From NCBI GenBank assembly GCA_023053685.1, contig JALIGW010000001.1, forward strand, positions 73,572,240-73,636,239: a stretch of DNA of 64,000 bases. The letters are read 5' to 3'. This stretch comes from Diadophis punctatus similis. Lineage: Eukaryota; Chordata; Lepidosauria; Squamata; Dipsadidae. The notes below the pieces were generated by a model. That model was not told the origin of the DNA. It saw nothing but the letters and a program-made list of their open reading frames with translations, and searched no databases. Shown here piece after piece: positions 1 through 56,809 of this stretch (its first letter is position 1; every line of letters starts with the position of its first letter). Position numbers and translations under genes: made by a program.

Positions 1-964
1 GTGCCAAATTCAATTAGCAAGGCAGATTTAAAGTAACATTTTTTTTAAAAAAGCTACACAATGCAAAAAAAAAAACACTTCAAGAGTCTAACATTTCACC
101 TGCAGTACAAGATTGTTAAATATTGTTTTATAAAAGTGCTAAGCTAGGAGTTGAAAGAACAAACTAATGGAGCCTAGAATGATTACTGCAATGATGTTAA
201 ATTTTTGCATAATTTTACATGTGACTCTGATAGGAAGGACTCATTGTGTATTTCATCTTGTTTTTGTGAATGCTAGAATTTCCAGTAAAGTGTATTCAAT
301 GTATACAGTGTATTATAGGTAATGCATAGCATGATTATTGGTTCTCTGTAATTGTGTTGTTACACCATAGGATTGGGGTGGACTGGAGATTTCTTCCATG
401 AAAAAAGCATATGTTTTTTATCTGAGTAAACAACGTTATGAAAGCTCACACCCTTACATACAATTCCTTCCAGTTATTGACATCTGATTTAAATTAAATA
501 ACTTCAAAAAAATCAAATCAAAGAAGTAATAATTAGTTTTACTGTGCATAAGTAAACCCCTTTTCTCAGACTTAGCCTTAGTTTTATGAGCCATTATGGA
601 CTGTTGTTCACTAATTAAACTGTATGGTTATTATATTCTTCTGCTTAAGCACATTTTCTGTTATAAAATTCTCTTAGAAAAAAAGAGAATTCATTAGCTT
701 AAAAGCAGTTTCATTTTAAAGCTCTAAAATAGGAAGACTGGTCAATTAAGAACTATAGTTTTTTTAAGGTATGATGTTCATGTATTAAGAGAACAGAAGA
801 TTGTTGAGGGAGGTGGGTCAAATGGCTGAACACCATTTTATAATCAGACTAGTCATATGAACCCATTAACAATTAGCCCATGAGATCCAGGCTCATAGAA
901 GGACTACCACCCTGCTCACATAATTATTGAATCAAATTGTAATGTTTAAGGAGACAGAAGAAGA
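1..964. other. Intron 18, unremarkable AT-rich stretch
   Basis: AT-rich sequence with short A and T runs. I recognise no exon, RNA gene or mobile element in it. Confidence 0.6.
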
Positions 965-1205
965 TAGCAATAGCAATAGCAATAGCACTTTTCTTATATA
1001 CCGCTTCATAGTGCTTACAGCACTCTCTAAGCGGTTTACAGAGTTCAGCATATTGCCCCCAACAATCTGGGTCCTCATTTTACCCACCTCGGAAGGATGG
1101 AAGGCTGAGTCAACCTTGAGCCTAGTGAGATTTGAACAGCTGAACTGTTGAACTAGCAGTCAGCCTGCAATGGCTGCATTTAACCACTGCACCACTTCAG
1201 CTCCT
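965..1205 (-). mobile_element. tRNA-derived SINE, Sauria/Squam type
   Basis: The plus strand starts with the (TAGCAA) tail and TATATACCGCTTC, passes AACAATCTGGGTCCTCATTT and GGAAGGATGGAAGGCTGAGT, and ends in the tRNA-like head (ACCACTGCACCA), so the element is on the minus strand. The short tail repeat is of the kind shared with a partner LINE in squamate SINEs. The same core recurs seven more times in the window. Confidence 0.85.
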
Positions 1206-1408
1206 AGATGAAGATGATGGAACAAATGGCTAATGATCATAATGAAGTGTATTTAATAGAACTCTTGGCCCTATGGGCTTATCTGTTCAAGATCTTGGTT
1301 CTTTGTCTCTTAAATCCTCCAACAAAAAAGTAAGAATCGTGAGCATCACTCATCATTCTGCCTTGAGACTTAGAAGTAAAGAATCAGGTCTTAAATCCAT
1401 AAGCCACT

Positions 1409-1443
<35 letters not shown>
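1409..1443. repeat. (CAT)n microsatellite
   Basis: About eleven uninterrupted CAT units. They create an apparent poly-His open frame that is not a gene. Confidence 0.95.
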
Positions 1444-1445
<2 letters not shown>

Positions 1446-2223
1446 CTGCCTCCCAAGCTCAGCAACCATATTTAGCTACCAGTTTTTCAGAAGGTATTTT
1501 GCATTAATGCGTGTTGGTGTGGAGCAGTGGTGACCAATCACAGTTCACGGCCGAATGTTGCCCCAGACTTTTTAACAGATATCCTTTTTGCATGCACATA
1601 TGCACATGCAATTACACTGCTGAAATTTAGTTGCTAAATCTAGAAAATCATTTTTTCAAACCATTTGGCAAAATACCTACTCTCTTGAGTTTTAGGAAAC
1701 TGTTAAAACCAGAATTATTCAAGAGAGCAGATTGATATCTGAATGAGGCCATCTAGTTATTTATTTTTGTCATTTTTGTTTGTGTTTGGTTAGAATTTAT
1801 ATTTTGATGGTATTTTGTGATTTTGATTATTTCCTTTGTACCATGGGTATTTTATTGCAAATTACTAATTGTAATTTGCTGAGTGCTGATTAATTACAAT
1901 GAGCTAAAATTGAATAAAATAAAATTATAGTTACAATTGCTACATTGAGATTCCATAGGCCTTCCATAAAGGCAGAAAAGTTAACCCCTTCTCTTCCAGT
2001 CACATCACTATTAGGCTCATTTAAACAAAACACTAAAAGTTTGAATTGTTTCCTATTTTTGGTATAGGGATTGCTTGTTCATTTTTGTAAGCTAGATAGC
2101 CATGCCACCAAAATCATTAGACAAAATGTACAGTTAAGCTACGGTATACATTAAAATTTGGATCCAATTATTTTACTTCAAATTAATTTCTGTATATTTA
2201 AATGCTAACTAAAATTACAGTTT
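1444..2223. other. Intron 18 stretch, nothing recognised
   Basis: AT-rich intronic sequence between the CAT repeat and the LINE remnant. No feature recognised. Confidence 0.55.
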
Positions 2224-3620
2224 ATTTATACAGCTGCCTGATTGGGCAGTGCACAACAATAAAAAAAAAATAAAAGGTATAAAATCAGCAATTACAGATA
2301 TAAAAAATATAGTACTAAATATATAAAAAAAAAACAATAATACAATCATAAATGGAGGGAGAATAAAAAATGGTGCCCTCAAAAATGGTGCCCTCTAGAC
2401 CAGTGTTTCCCAACCTTGGCAACTTGAAGATATCTGGACTTCAACTCCCAGAATTCCCCAGCCAGCATTCGCTGGCTGGAGAATTCTGGGAGTTGAAGTC
2501 CAGACATCTTCAAGTTGCCAAGGTTGGGAAACACTGCTCTAGACAAGTCTCCAGTTCCATAGGAGCCCCAAGCCTGGTCACATAACCACATAACTTGAGG
2601 ACCTTTCAAAATATCAGACAAGATGGGACCAATCTCATTTCAGGGGGAAGGTTATTCCATAAGGCAGCCACCACAGTCAAGAAGGTGCATTTCCTTGGAC
2701 CCACCAAATGTAGATCCCTAGCTGATGGTAATCACAGCATGCCTTCTCTGATGGGGTGAGCTGATATAATTGGGGAGAAATGGTCCCTCTGATAGCCCAG
2801 TCCCATGTCATGAAAGGCTTTAAAGGTTAAAACCATCACCTTGAATTGGACCCAGAAGCGAACTGACAATCAATGCAGCTCGTGAGCAGAACTGTAGTGT
2901 GTGCAGTTCTATGAGCACACAAACTATCCACACCACTGCATTCTGTGCCAGTTGAAGCTTCAGAATACTCTTGAAGGCCAGCTCCATGTAGAGCAAATTG
3001 CAGCAGTCCAGTCTGGAGGTGACAGGGGCATGAGTGACTGTAAGCAGGGCTTCCTGATCCAAAAACAGGCACAACTGATGCATAAGGTAAAGCTTTATGA
3101 AGTCCTCCTAGATACAACTGCTACCTGATCATCAAGCAGGAATTGTAAATCTAGGGAGGACCGCAAGTTACACACAGAGTCTTTTTGGTGTAGTAGAACC
3201 CCATGGAGCAGCAAAGATGGGATAGTCTTAGAATCAGTAGACTCCATGACCCAAAGCCAGTCAGTCTTGCCATGGTTCAGCTAAAGCCTGTGGTTCTCCA
3301 TCCAGATTCTCACGACCTCCAAGCACTGAGATAAAACAATCATGGTATTGCTTAATTTGCCTGGGATAGAGATGTACAATTGGGTATCATCAGCATAATG
3401 ATGATACCTTACCCCATGGTGACAGATGAGCTAATCCAGCAGCCCCATGTAGCACCTCATGTAGATCTTTAAAAAGTGGAGAAAGCACCAAACTCTGCGG
3501 CACCTCACATAGTAGAAGCCGAGAATGGGACGTCTCCTCCCTAGTCATCACTGAGCTGAGTTCCAATATATATACTCCTATCAAGTATATCCAAGTTTCA
3601 GTCTTTACTTCCACTGCAAT
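2224..3620 (-). mobile_element. L2/CR1-like LINE remnant, 3' half
   Basis: The minus strand encodes broken reverse-transcriptase C-terminal sequence, for example VTHAPVTSRLDCCNLLY and LQLAQNAVV, as in L2/CR1 group LINEs, followed by a 3' region near 2640-2240. Frames are disrupted, so it is dead. A hairpin MITE is inserted at 2401-2536. The 5' limit near 3620 is approximate. Confidence 0.7.
2401..2536. mobile_element. Palindromic hAT-type MITE with 8-bp TSD
   Basis: A 136-base near-perfect inverted repeat starting CAGTGTTTCCCAACC and ending with its complement. It is flanked on both sides by CTCTAGAC (2393-2400 and 2537-2544), an 8-base duplication typical of hAT transposons. Arms of about 64 bases meet at a GCATTC loop. 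It sits inside the LINE remnant. Confidence 0.92.
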
Positions 3621-3866
3621 TCCTGTTGCCCATTTTAATAAATGATAAAAAGAATTTATTCAACAATTCTCATTAATCTCAATTTCCATAGATACTTTGG
3701 AGGGAAGCTATTTATATTACATCTTAACAAGTTCTGATATCTGATACTTTTACAGAGAAAAATATAAAATGGGTAATTGTTTTATGGTAAGTTAAAAGCT
3801 CACATGCATTGACAATAAGATATACTTTTCCTGGTAATTTAACAGCTCATAAGGTATATTTTTATA

Positions 3867-4284
3867 GGGGGACGTGGTGGCTCAGTGACTAAGATGCTGA
3901 GCTTGTCGATCAGAAAGGTCGGCGGTTCGAATCCCCAGCGTTGCGTAACAGAGTGAGCTCTTGACCCAGCTTCTGCCAACCTAGCAGTTCGAAAGCATGT
4001 AAAAATGCAAGTAGAAAAATAGGGACCACCTTGGTGGGAAGGTAACAGCGTTCTATGCGTTTTCGGTGTTTAGTCATTTATTTATTTATTTATTTATTTA
4101 TTATTTGTTCTTCTATGCCGCCCTACTCCCAAGGGACTCAGGGCATGCTGGCCACATGACCACGGAATCATCATCAGACAGCGCTGGCTCTTCGGCTTAG
4201 AAACGGAGATGAGCACCTCCCCCTGGAGTCGGGAACGACTAGCACGTATGTGCGAGGGGAACCTTTACCTTTACCTTTACCTTT
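3867..4284 (+). mobile_element. tRNA-derived SINE with (CTTTAC)n tail, interrupted
   Basis: The tRNA-like head includes GTGGCTCAGTGACTAAGATG and box B GGTTCGAATCC. The body ends GGGAACGACTAGCACGTATG and the tail is CTTTAC repeats. A LINE 3' fragment with a (TTTA)n tail (about 4073-4143) splits the body. Family name not certain. Confidence 0.75.
4073..4143 (-). mobile_element. Short LINE 3'-end insertion with (TTTA)n tail
   Basis: (TTTA)n followed by TTCTATGCCGCCCTACTCCC, the reverse of a common squamate LINE 3' end. It is inserted in the SINE between TTTAGTCA and TGCTGGCC, which are adjacent in an unbroken copy as I recall it. Confidence 0.6.
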
Positions 4285-4634
4285 AAGCTATCTTTTGTGC
4301 ATTTGAAAAAAACAGCACATATAATACATAAATAAGCTCTATGCCTTTATCATGATATATTCAGTGATTTTAAGGTGTATTAATTGTATTGTGTAATTAG
4401 TCACACATTATTAGATGTTTACCCTCATCCCCAAATTATGAAAATGTTTGTTTTAGTTCCTGCTTATCTTGTAACCTCCAAACAGAACTTCCTAGTGGCA
4501 GTAACTAAGTTCAGAAGAAAAGATCATGGTGTCACTTGTACAATAAGATCAATTTACTCAAGGCAGAGGTGAGTAACTGGGTATCTGTTTTGCTAACTAT
4601 CTGAATGGGGTGAAAGACAGAGCAAGTATTAAGG
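4285..4634. other. Intron 18 stretch, nothing recognised
   Basis: No exon or repeat recognised between the SINE and the 704-base hAT-like element. Confidence 0.5.
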
Positions 4635-5338
4635 CAGTAGTGGCCAACCTTAAGCATACCATGCGCCAATTTTTTCACAGATGAGTTCAGATGCGCCATA
4701 TAACTCAAGCATGTTTTTTACCTTATTACTTTCACGTTTGGGGTTGTAAAATAGGGATGGGGTAGGATCTGCTTTGCTTAAGGGAGGAAAAAGAATAACT
4801 CAATCACGCAATTCAATTAATTAATTTATGCCATTTCAAAATTTGACAAACGTAATATATATTTAATCTTGACTGTGTCTTTCAATCACTCTCAATACAA
4901 AAACCACGCTAGTACACTCAATAAAACACTGCTTCAAACTCCACGCCACAATGGCTCACTCAGAACTGACTGACCATATTGAACGCTCGCCGCTCATTCG
5001 CACGTGACTTCAAACACATGATGTGTTGCTAGTGTGCGGTGTTTGCGATCGTTTGAGCAGGAACGCGCAATGGCAGCACCAATAAAAATATTCGTACATT
5101 TGTAAACCCGCCTAAAGTAACATCTCACAAGTTCCATTCTAAGTTTCAGACACCGAGAAGTTGAACATTACCGAAGGCTGTACGAATTGAACTGAGATCA
5201 CTGGTGTTGAAAATATTAAGATGGATTCAGTTATGACACCTATTTAAAAAAAATAAGTAGGCGCAAGGATGCAATGCGCCACTTGTAATCATCCAATGTG
5301 CCACATTTGGCGCATGCACCACGGTTTGGCCACCCCTG
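4635..5338. mobile_element. 704-bp non-autonomous hAT-like transposon
   Basis: Inverted ends CAGTAGTGGCCAACC and GGTTTGGCCACCCCTG, flanked by a perfect 8-base duplication TATTAAGG (4627-4634 and 5339-5346). The ends are rich in ATGCGCCA-like repeats. No transposase frame was seen, so it is presumably mobilised in trans or derived by internal deletion. Confidence 0.88.
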
Positions 5339-5355
5339 TATTAAGGGAAGTCTCA

Positions 5356-5357
5356 TA

Positions 5358-5394
<37 letters not shown>
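5356..5394. repeat. (CA)n microsatellite
   Basis: CACACA tract directly after the hAT-like element. The rest of intron 18 down to exon 18 (5395-5923) shows nothing recognisable. Confidence 0.95.
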
Positions 5395-5395
<1 letters not shown>

Positions 5396-5821
5396 AGAAG
5401 AATTCCATTACATAACCTCATATGCCCAGGAATCCCACTTTTTCATCTGCACTTCTATACACATTAGTACACAGGTAGTATCCAAAGAACAAATGTTTGA
5501 GTTACTCTTTGTTTATGTCAATAGATTCGAATGAAGTTTCCTTTTCCCTCAGGAATGGAAACATACAGAGAGAAAAAGGAAGACTATGGCAAGAACTTAA
5601 GAAAAAGGAATACTGCAAGGACAATCAAGAGCAAAGTTGTGAACCAGCACTTCTGGAATGCAGAAGTTGGCTAATGGCCAGAAAAAGGAAGTGACCAAGA
5701 GGAACAAGAATTCTATAGAGATCTGTGGTTGTCCTGAGATGGCCCAGCCCAATCCTATCCCAAGCCCCATCTCAATTTCTCAAATTTCTATCCCGTTTTA
5801 TATTATAATTTCTGAGTCTTA

Positions 5822-50316
<44,495 letters not shown>

Positions 50317-50481
50317 GTATGTACCCTATGTTACATATTCCAGATTCTCAAAGAGCACTTCTCTACATCCATCATCTTCACTCCTCGAACTCTCAGAATT
50401 AATTTTTATTTTATTTATTTTTATTTGTCAAGCATATATGATTACAAGCAAAGTATAAACAAAGTATAAACATGATTGTGT

Positions 50482-50484
<3 letters not shown>

Positions 50485-50542
<58 letters not shown>
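50485..50542. repeat. (TA)n microsatellite
   Basis: About 28 TA units. A LINE-tail-like TTTATTTTTATTTGTCAAGC lies just before it at 50412. Confidence 0.97.
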
Positions 50543-50545
<3 letters not shown>

Positions 50546-50578
50546 GTACAAGCATGATTATGAGTACAAGAAGTATGA

Positions 50579-50587
<9 letters not shown>

Positions 50588-50641
<54 letters not shown>
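50588..50641. repeat. (GT)n microsatellite
   Basis: About 27 GT units, the reverse complement of the CA tract ending at 50314. Confidence 0.97.
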
Positions 50642-50644
<3 letters not shown>

Positions 50645-50719
50645 CATTTTTTGCTGATAAATGAAAATAAAGGGAGACTATTATAGATCTATTTCAAGCT
50701 ATTTTGCTCTCGTCAGATA

Positions 50720-50800
50720 GCCATACCCGTAGTGGGAATTGAACCTGGGCAGTCTGCTTGTAAGGCAGAAGTTTAACCTCTAGGCCACAAGGTTCTCTTC
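50720..50800 (-). mobile_element. tRNA-like SINE head fragment
   Basis: The minus strand reads TGGCCTAGAGGTTAAACTTC, then CTTACAAGCAGACTGCCCAG and GTTCAATTCCC, with A- and B-box-like motifs. Without a full cloverleaf or aminoacyl stem, it is called a SINE or tRNA pseudogene. Confidence 0.5.
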
Positions 50801-51164
50801 CCTATCAGCACTTCACCAGGAAAGGGTTATATATGTTTATTCTGTCGAGTCATCCTGGTGTATGGAAGGAAACATCACAGCTATATAATATATAATCTCA
50901 AGGGACATCCTGGTTACCTTTGTCTCTGACAATCTGGAATGCTGACAAAAAGGGATGAATATCTAAAGCTGTTGCAGATCTAATAACATAACAAAAAACA
51001 ATCAAAATCCTCTCCTTATTTCTACACACAATGAAGTATTGAGGAGGAGCTGAAGAGCCAGCAAGCTACCATTCCTCTTACAAATTGTGAAGCTCAGGAG
51101 TCAGAAGGGATGATGAAGGAAGATTGCCCTCTAGTGGGGAAAGAAAGCCACAATGAGCTCAAGT

Positions 51165-51310
51165 TTGTTTGTTTGTTTATTTTTGTCAAGTACATGTTGG
51201 TAATATACATAGATAAAACATTGTTTGTATACATAAGATGGGTACTGATAAGCGGGGACATTAGGACAGGGACGGTAGGCACGCTGGTGCACTTATGCAC
51301 GCCCCTTCTC
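51165..51310 (-). mobile_element. LINE 3' UTR fragment, reversed
   Basis: GGGACGGTAGGCACGCTGGT and GCACTTATGCACGCCCCTT are the reverse of the LINE 3' UTR seen at 15040-15090. It ends with TTTGTTTGTTTATTTTTGTC. Confidence 0.75.
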
Positions 51311-51719
51311 CAACATTTCTGAAGTCATAGAAACACTGGAGGTGCTTTCAAAACAGCTCAGTGCCCTTAAACCACCTCAGTTTTCTCCAGTTTAGCACTC
51401 TCTCTCAGACTGCCTAACCAGCATGGTCAATAGCTGTCTTGCATAGAAATTCTCACAGACTCTGACAGTGTGGAAAAGCCTCTACCTTACTCCAGCTTTT
51501 AAATATAATGCTGTTTAATAAATGCATGTTCACAACTTTTATGGAGGACAAATGCATTTATTTATCATCTTTATAGACTGCCAGAATACAATGTGGTGAA
51601 GGGCGGCAGACATATACTGACTATAACATGTAAAGTAACATAAGTGGCATGTTGATACACTTATACTGTATTGGCTAGTGTCATCTTCAGTAAGAATGAT
51701 ATATATTTTATTGCCTATA

Positions 51720-52112
51720 CAGGTAGTCCTTGATGTACAACAGTTCATTTAATGACTTTAGAAGTTACGACGACCCTGAAAAAAGTGACTTATGACCATT
51801 TTTCACACTTACGACCGTTGCATCATGCGCGTGGCCACATGATCAAAATTCAGATGCTTGGAAACTGACTCATATTTATGACGGTTGCAGTGCCTTGGGG
51901 TCATGTGATCCCCTTTTGCAACCTAACAAGCAAAATCAATGGGGAAACTAGATTCACTTAACAACCATGTTACTACCTTAACAATAGCAGTGATTCACTG
52001 AACAACTGTGGCAAGAAAGGTCGTAAAATGGGGCAAAATTCACGTAACAAATGTTTCACTTAGCAACAGAAATTTTGGACTCCGTTGTGGTCATTTAGTC
52101 GAGGGCTACCTG
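51720..52112. mobile_element. Intact TA-flanked MITE (AGGTAGTCC family)
   Basis: The compact, uninterrupted copy: 393 bases from CAGGTAGTCCTTGATG to AGTCGAGGGCTACCTG, with TA on both sides. It is the reference for recognising the interrupted copies. Confidence 0.85.
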
Positions 52113-53477
52113 TACATTTCACACATGAAAGCACCATCGGTATAGATTGTAGTAGATGGTGTACTGTCACATGACCTATCTATATTTGTAAAATTTACCC
52201 CCCTCTTTATGTGTATTTTAAATTGGTCTCTGACCGCAATAAAAGCTATCATGAAAGCACCATCGGGATGAAGTTACATATCAATTATCATTCCATTGGG
52301 GTGGGGGAAAGCAATGCCATAAGAGACCAATTTCTACATGAAAAGGAGAAAGGTATCTGAACTAAGAACATCTAAACTAGACTGATAAGAAGAGCTTATA
52401 ATTAATTAGTGTCTTGCAGCCTCTGTAAACAGTCCCCGTAACCATGTAGTAGATTATAATGAAAGCAGCTTTCTCCATCTGCTAGCTTCCAGATGTGCTG
52501 AGATTATAAATCCCTCCTGGAAACTACCAGAGCATTATTTTACTTACCTCTGCAAAGATACTCAAGGAGTTCTGTGTTTTGTTTTGTAATTATATTTTAA
52601 CTTAGAATTGACATTTAAATGTGCAGCTACTTGAATACACAGAAGAATAAGTAATTGATTCATTATGGCTGTTGCTACTCTCCCCGCCACCCCATCCCTA
52701 GATCAGTGGCAAAACTATGAAGTTGCTTGTATATTTTATTTATGGCCCTGTCCTCACTTCCAATAAATGTTTTTACCCTCCTCTTCAGTACAGTGATTTC
52801 TGACTCAACTAGAATAGATAAAGTAGTTGTATAGTTTACACAATGTTTCACTCCAAGAGCTTTGTAAGGTTGCTCATTAATGCTCCAATTCTTATCACAA
52901 CTATCTTGACAGCAAAAATCTGGTGCGTTTTTCACACTATGGGGACAAGGCTTGAGACATTTTGTCTGAGAAGTTAACCACTGTGGAAATGGATTTGACT
53001 TTATGATGCATTGGAATCAAGTTAAGTCCCAGAATTTTTCCATTCTGTACACAGTAATAAATATATTGTGCATAGTACAGATCGCATATAATTCTGCCTC
53101 TAGTATCTTACACAACTCAGAAAATTCTTTTGGATATTAAAGCTGATTCTCATACACTTCCATTCATACAAAAAATACATGGCCCAAAGAAGGGATATAT
53201 TGAGACCAGAAAGCTACATAGTACTATGGCAATCACATAAACCCCTAGAGAAAGAGAAGAAAATTCTTTCTGCTACATGTTATCTGTACAAACTTTTTTA
53301 TTCTTTGTTTTATCTCTAATTCCTCTTTCACTGTGAAGTGTAAATGTAATTACTTAATGGCTTAGATGGTGGGATCTCATTGCCATGGGGTCATGGAAAA
53401 GTCTAAATATGTCACATTTACAGAGCAAATGTATACATACCTACAGAAATAAATCATTTTGAATTCATTTAGAATGG
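52113..53477. other. Intron 1 stretch, nothing recognised
   Basis: AT-rich intronic sequence with no recognised element. Confidence 0.5.
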
Positions 53478-53485
53478 GCGGGAAT

Positions 53486-53663
53486 CAGCGGTGGATTGCT
53501 CCCGGTTCGGCCCGGTTCTCTGAACCGGTAACGGCGGCAGGAGGCTCCGCCCACCTGCCCGGAATGCTTTTGCACATGCACAGAAGCATTGCGTGTGCAT
53601 GCAAGCGCGGGTGTGCAAGCACACACGCAAACCGGTAGCAAAAGCATTTAGAACCCACTACTG
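53486..53663. mobile_element. hAT-type MITE, short form, 8-bp TSD
   Basis: 178 bases from CAGCGGTGGATTGCTCC to TAGAACCCACTACTG. Perfect GCGGGAAT duplication (53478-53485 and 53664-53671). Internal AACCGGTAACGGCGGCAGG and TGCACATGCACA at 53571-53582. Confidence 0.92.
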
Positions 53664-53671
53664 GCGGGAAT

Positions 53672-55042
53672 AAACCTAGTAGGATTCTTTTTTTTAGAAG
53701 ATATGCCTAGGACTGCATCCCTAATGGTATTTTTATATAGTATGATCCTTTAAAATTGTTCCTTCCCGGGATACCCATCAAAGCCAGATAAGCAGATGCA
53801 GTCCCCACCCATTCCATTGTAGGTAACCTTCCGCTTTGTGTCTTCGTTCAGTTTCCATGTGTTGAAAGAACAAGCTGCTGCCTCTGACTAATTTTTCCTA
53901 TTAATACCATTGAGGCAGAATTCAAAATATACTCATTTCTGAGCAGTCAAGCTACAACCAACATGTATCACTAATAGCCTACATATCCCTTGAGACTGGA
54001 AAAGATCCTATGTTTATTAGACCATTTATTGTTCACCGTTCAACACATCGAAGCAGAGCAAGAGATCAGATAGCAGCTGGGGGAATCTTGAAAAACCATC
54101 AGTATGTGTCACAGTGTGACAATTAAATGCTTTACAGCCCCAATTTTCCAATTCTAAGGTTTCCCACTGTGTTTTTTTTCTTTTTCTATTGAATAAATAA
54201 AAATACATCTGAGGACATTTTAGGAACTGTTAATACTGTATGGTGGTAGTAAGTGACAAAGGCAAAGGGAAAAGCTTGATTTTCTGATTTTTTGTTTACA
54301 ACAGGACAGATGGGCAGTTGTTACTTAATTGATCCAGACATCCGAATGTCTTTCCTAGAGGCAATATTTCTGCTGTTGAAGTATTGCAGATCGAACACTT
54401 ATTTAATTATTTGCTGCTGCTGGGACAATGGGAATTTGAATTAGACTCTCAACAAGGGCCACAATGGTGATAGTGAAAATTTTAGTGGAACATATATCGG
54501 TTGATCAAAGACCTCCTGTGTAGAAATCCCATACAAGCCACAATAATATCTCATTTACTGTGGTATCATCACACAAATGAATACAAATTATGTCAGTGGT
54601 ATCACACACTGATGCAAATTAATTACATTCTTGGTATTATTTGTTTGATAATGTCTCAACGCACAACACCTCGCTTGCCTCCCTGTAGACACTCATGACT
54701 TCCTGCCTTAAGCATTCACACAGTTTTGGGAATATTAAGACATTTTAAATGAATACTTTTTAACATCCTTAGGCTAATATCCTTATATTTCTAACCATCA
54801 CCAGTTAATATAAAACAATGATGATGATTACGATGGTTGGTTGCAATAATCAGCCAGATATTTAGACTGGATTTGGCATTTTAATCCGTCTGTCAAGTCC
54901 TTCCCAAAAACCTGAGATAGGCAGATGCTGTTGTTTGATGGTGATATAGATGTCGTTGCAGGATGTAAGCTGTCCCAAGTAAAGCTGTTTTTTGCAATTG
55001 ACTGATGGTGATTTTGTCAGTGCCAATGGTGTTCAAGTGGTG
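53672..55042. other. Intron 1 stretch, nothing recognised
   Basis: No exon or element recognised. Confidence 0.5.
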
Positions 55043-55050
55043 CTCCAGTT

Positions 55051-55359
55051 CAGGGGTGGGTTCCACTTACCTTCCCTACCAGTTCGCATCGTGTCAGAAG
55101 TGCGCGTTTTGCTGTCTTCGCTCGTGCTTTGCTCACGCTCGCGCGCCTACATCATGTCGGGGAGATGACCCTCTGTGCATGCACAGAAGCCTTTGCGCAT
55201 GCGCAGAGGGTTCTTTTCCAGCCGCTTTCAAGGAGCGGCGACCCGAGGACTGGTTCAGGGGTGTGGCCAGCCATCCATCGCTGCCAGTTCGACGAGCGGG
55301 GGCAAATTTCCTCCACCGGTTTGTGCGAACCAGTCCGAACCAGCAGCAACCCATCACTG
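55051..55359. mobile_element. hAT-type MITE (GGTGGGTT family), 8-bp TSD
   Basis: Ends CAGGGGTGGGTTCCAC and GCAGCAACCCATCACTG. Perfect CTCCAGTT duplication (55043-55050 and 55360-55367). Paired palindromes TGTGCATGCACA (55174-55185) and TGCGCATGCGCA (55194-55205). Confidence 0.94.
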
Positions 55360-55647
55360 CTCCAGTTGTTTTGGGATTGCACCCAATATCCCTATTACTA
55401 TCTTTATTTCTTTAGCCACAGTCATTTTACTTCTATTTGCAGGACTTTATATTCTGCAATTTTTTCCCCAGTTCTTTTTCTTCTGCTCTGCTGTCTCCAG
55501 GTATTGCAATGTCCACTATCCAGAGGGTTTTGGGTTTTTTTGTCTTTCTTATCAACAGTTATTAAGCCTGGGGTGTTAGATTGTTATTAGTTACACTTGT
55601 ATGCAGCCTGACTCTTCCCAAACATTGTATTTCCATATAGGCTGGAT

Positions 55648-56062
55648 CAGGGGCGGGTTGCTTGTTCTTCACGCTACCGGTGTGCTGCGTGCGCATCGCC
55701 ATGTTTCAGTGCGTGCGCGCTCACTATGCGTGCACGCCCCCTCGCATGATTTTGCTTCCTGCACATGCGCGGAAGCAAAATCTCATGAGGGGACACACTC
55801 GTGCATGCGATTTTGGCACTTTTTTTGCTTCCGCGCATGCGTGAAAGCAAAAAATCACCAAAATCGCGCGCGCACGCGTGGCCCCTCACAAGATTTTCCT
55901 GCATGCGCAGGAAGCAAAATCAACCCAAAAACTCCCAAAAAAAGATGGCGCCGCGCGACAGACCGGTGAAGACGGCACTGGAGCTGTCACGCGCAAATAG
56001 CGCCATCTGCTGGCCGCTACCGGTGCGGTAGAGTCGACCGCACCGGTAGGAACCCACCACTG
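55648..56062. mobile_element. hAT-type MITE, long CpG-rich form, 8-bp TSD
   Basis: 415 bases from CAGGGGCGGGTTGC to GTAGGAACCCACCACTG. Perfect GGCTGGAT duplication (55640-55647 and 56063-56070). Several CATGCGCGGAAGC and CGCGCATGCGTG motifs lie inside. Confidence 0.94.
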
Positions 56063-56070
56063 GGCTGGAT

Positions 56071-56801
56071 TACATCTAAGTTTACCTCCTGCTAGCATGA
56101 AGAAGAGAGGAAGACTCCATTACATGTTCAGGAATTCAAGCTGAGGAAAAATGCTCTATCATACAGTAAATTAAACCCAAGCACCCATCCAGCACACCCA
56201 GTGCATAATTCAAAAAGCCTTGTTATATCTGCCAGGAACTTGTCAAATCTTCTGCTTATCACATGGTATCAGAGAGAAAGAAAGCGATTTAACTAAATGC
56301 TGACAGGCCAGAATGCACATCAGGCAACACAGTTCTATTGCAGGGAGATTGCCTGTCATGAATGAAGGTGAATTTACGTGTGCCGGGATAATGTTGCAGG
56401 ATCCAATCTTGGTCGGTCACTGGGACCAGAGGTTTCAGGGAATTTCTCTCTAAGAGAGCATGTGCTGTTCTGTGTGTGGTATTTATAGTGCCTTTGTATG
56501 TGACTTTTTAGATGTTGACTCTCTAGTACCATATTAGTCACTTAACAGATAGCTGTCCATAGAGCTAAAATGCCAGGTCCAAAGCACTCCCAATCCAACC
56601 AAGAAAAAGATTACAAAGGAATTTAATATATTGAGATATTCAAAGAGCTGCTACTTTCTATTTCCTGTTCTAGTTCCATTTTGGAACTGATTAAGTGTAG
56701 ATACTTTATCAAAGCATAGACAAGGGAGGGGGGGGGAAACCTCATTTTTTTTACAGATGAGCACCTCAGTTTTATAGGAGTAACAAATAACATTTGTGAC
56801 C
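56071..56801. other. Intron 1 stretch, nothing recognised
   Basis: No feature recognised apart from a G8 run near 56729. Confidence 0.5.
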
Positions 56802-56809
56802 CCCTATAA

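Noticed and set aside
1273..1533. Open frame with a poly-histidine run
   Set aside because: Produced by a (CAT)n microsatellite, with no conserved sequence on either side.
50720..50800. Possible tRNA gene
   Set aside because: A- and B-box-like motifs are present but a full acceptor stem could not be drawn. More likely a SINE head or pseudogene.
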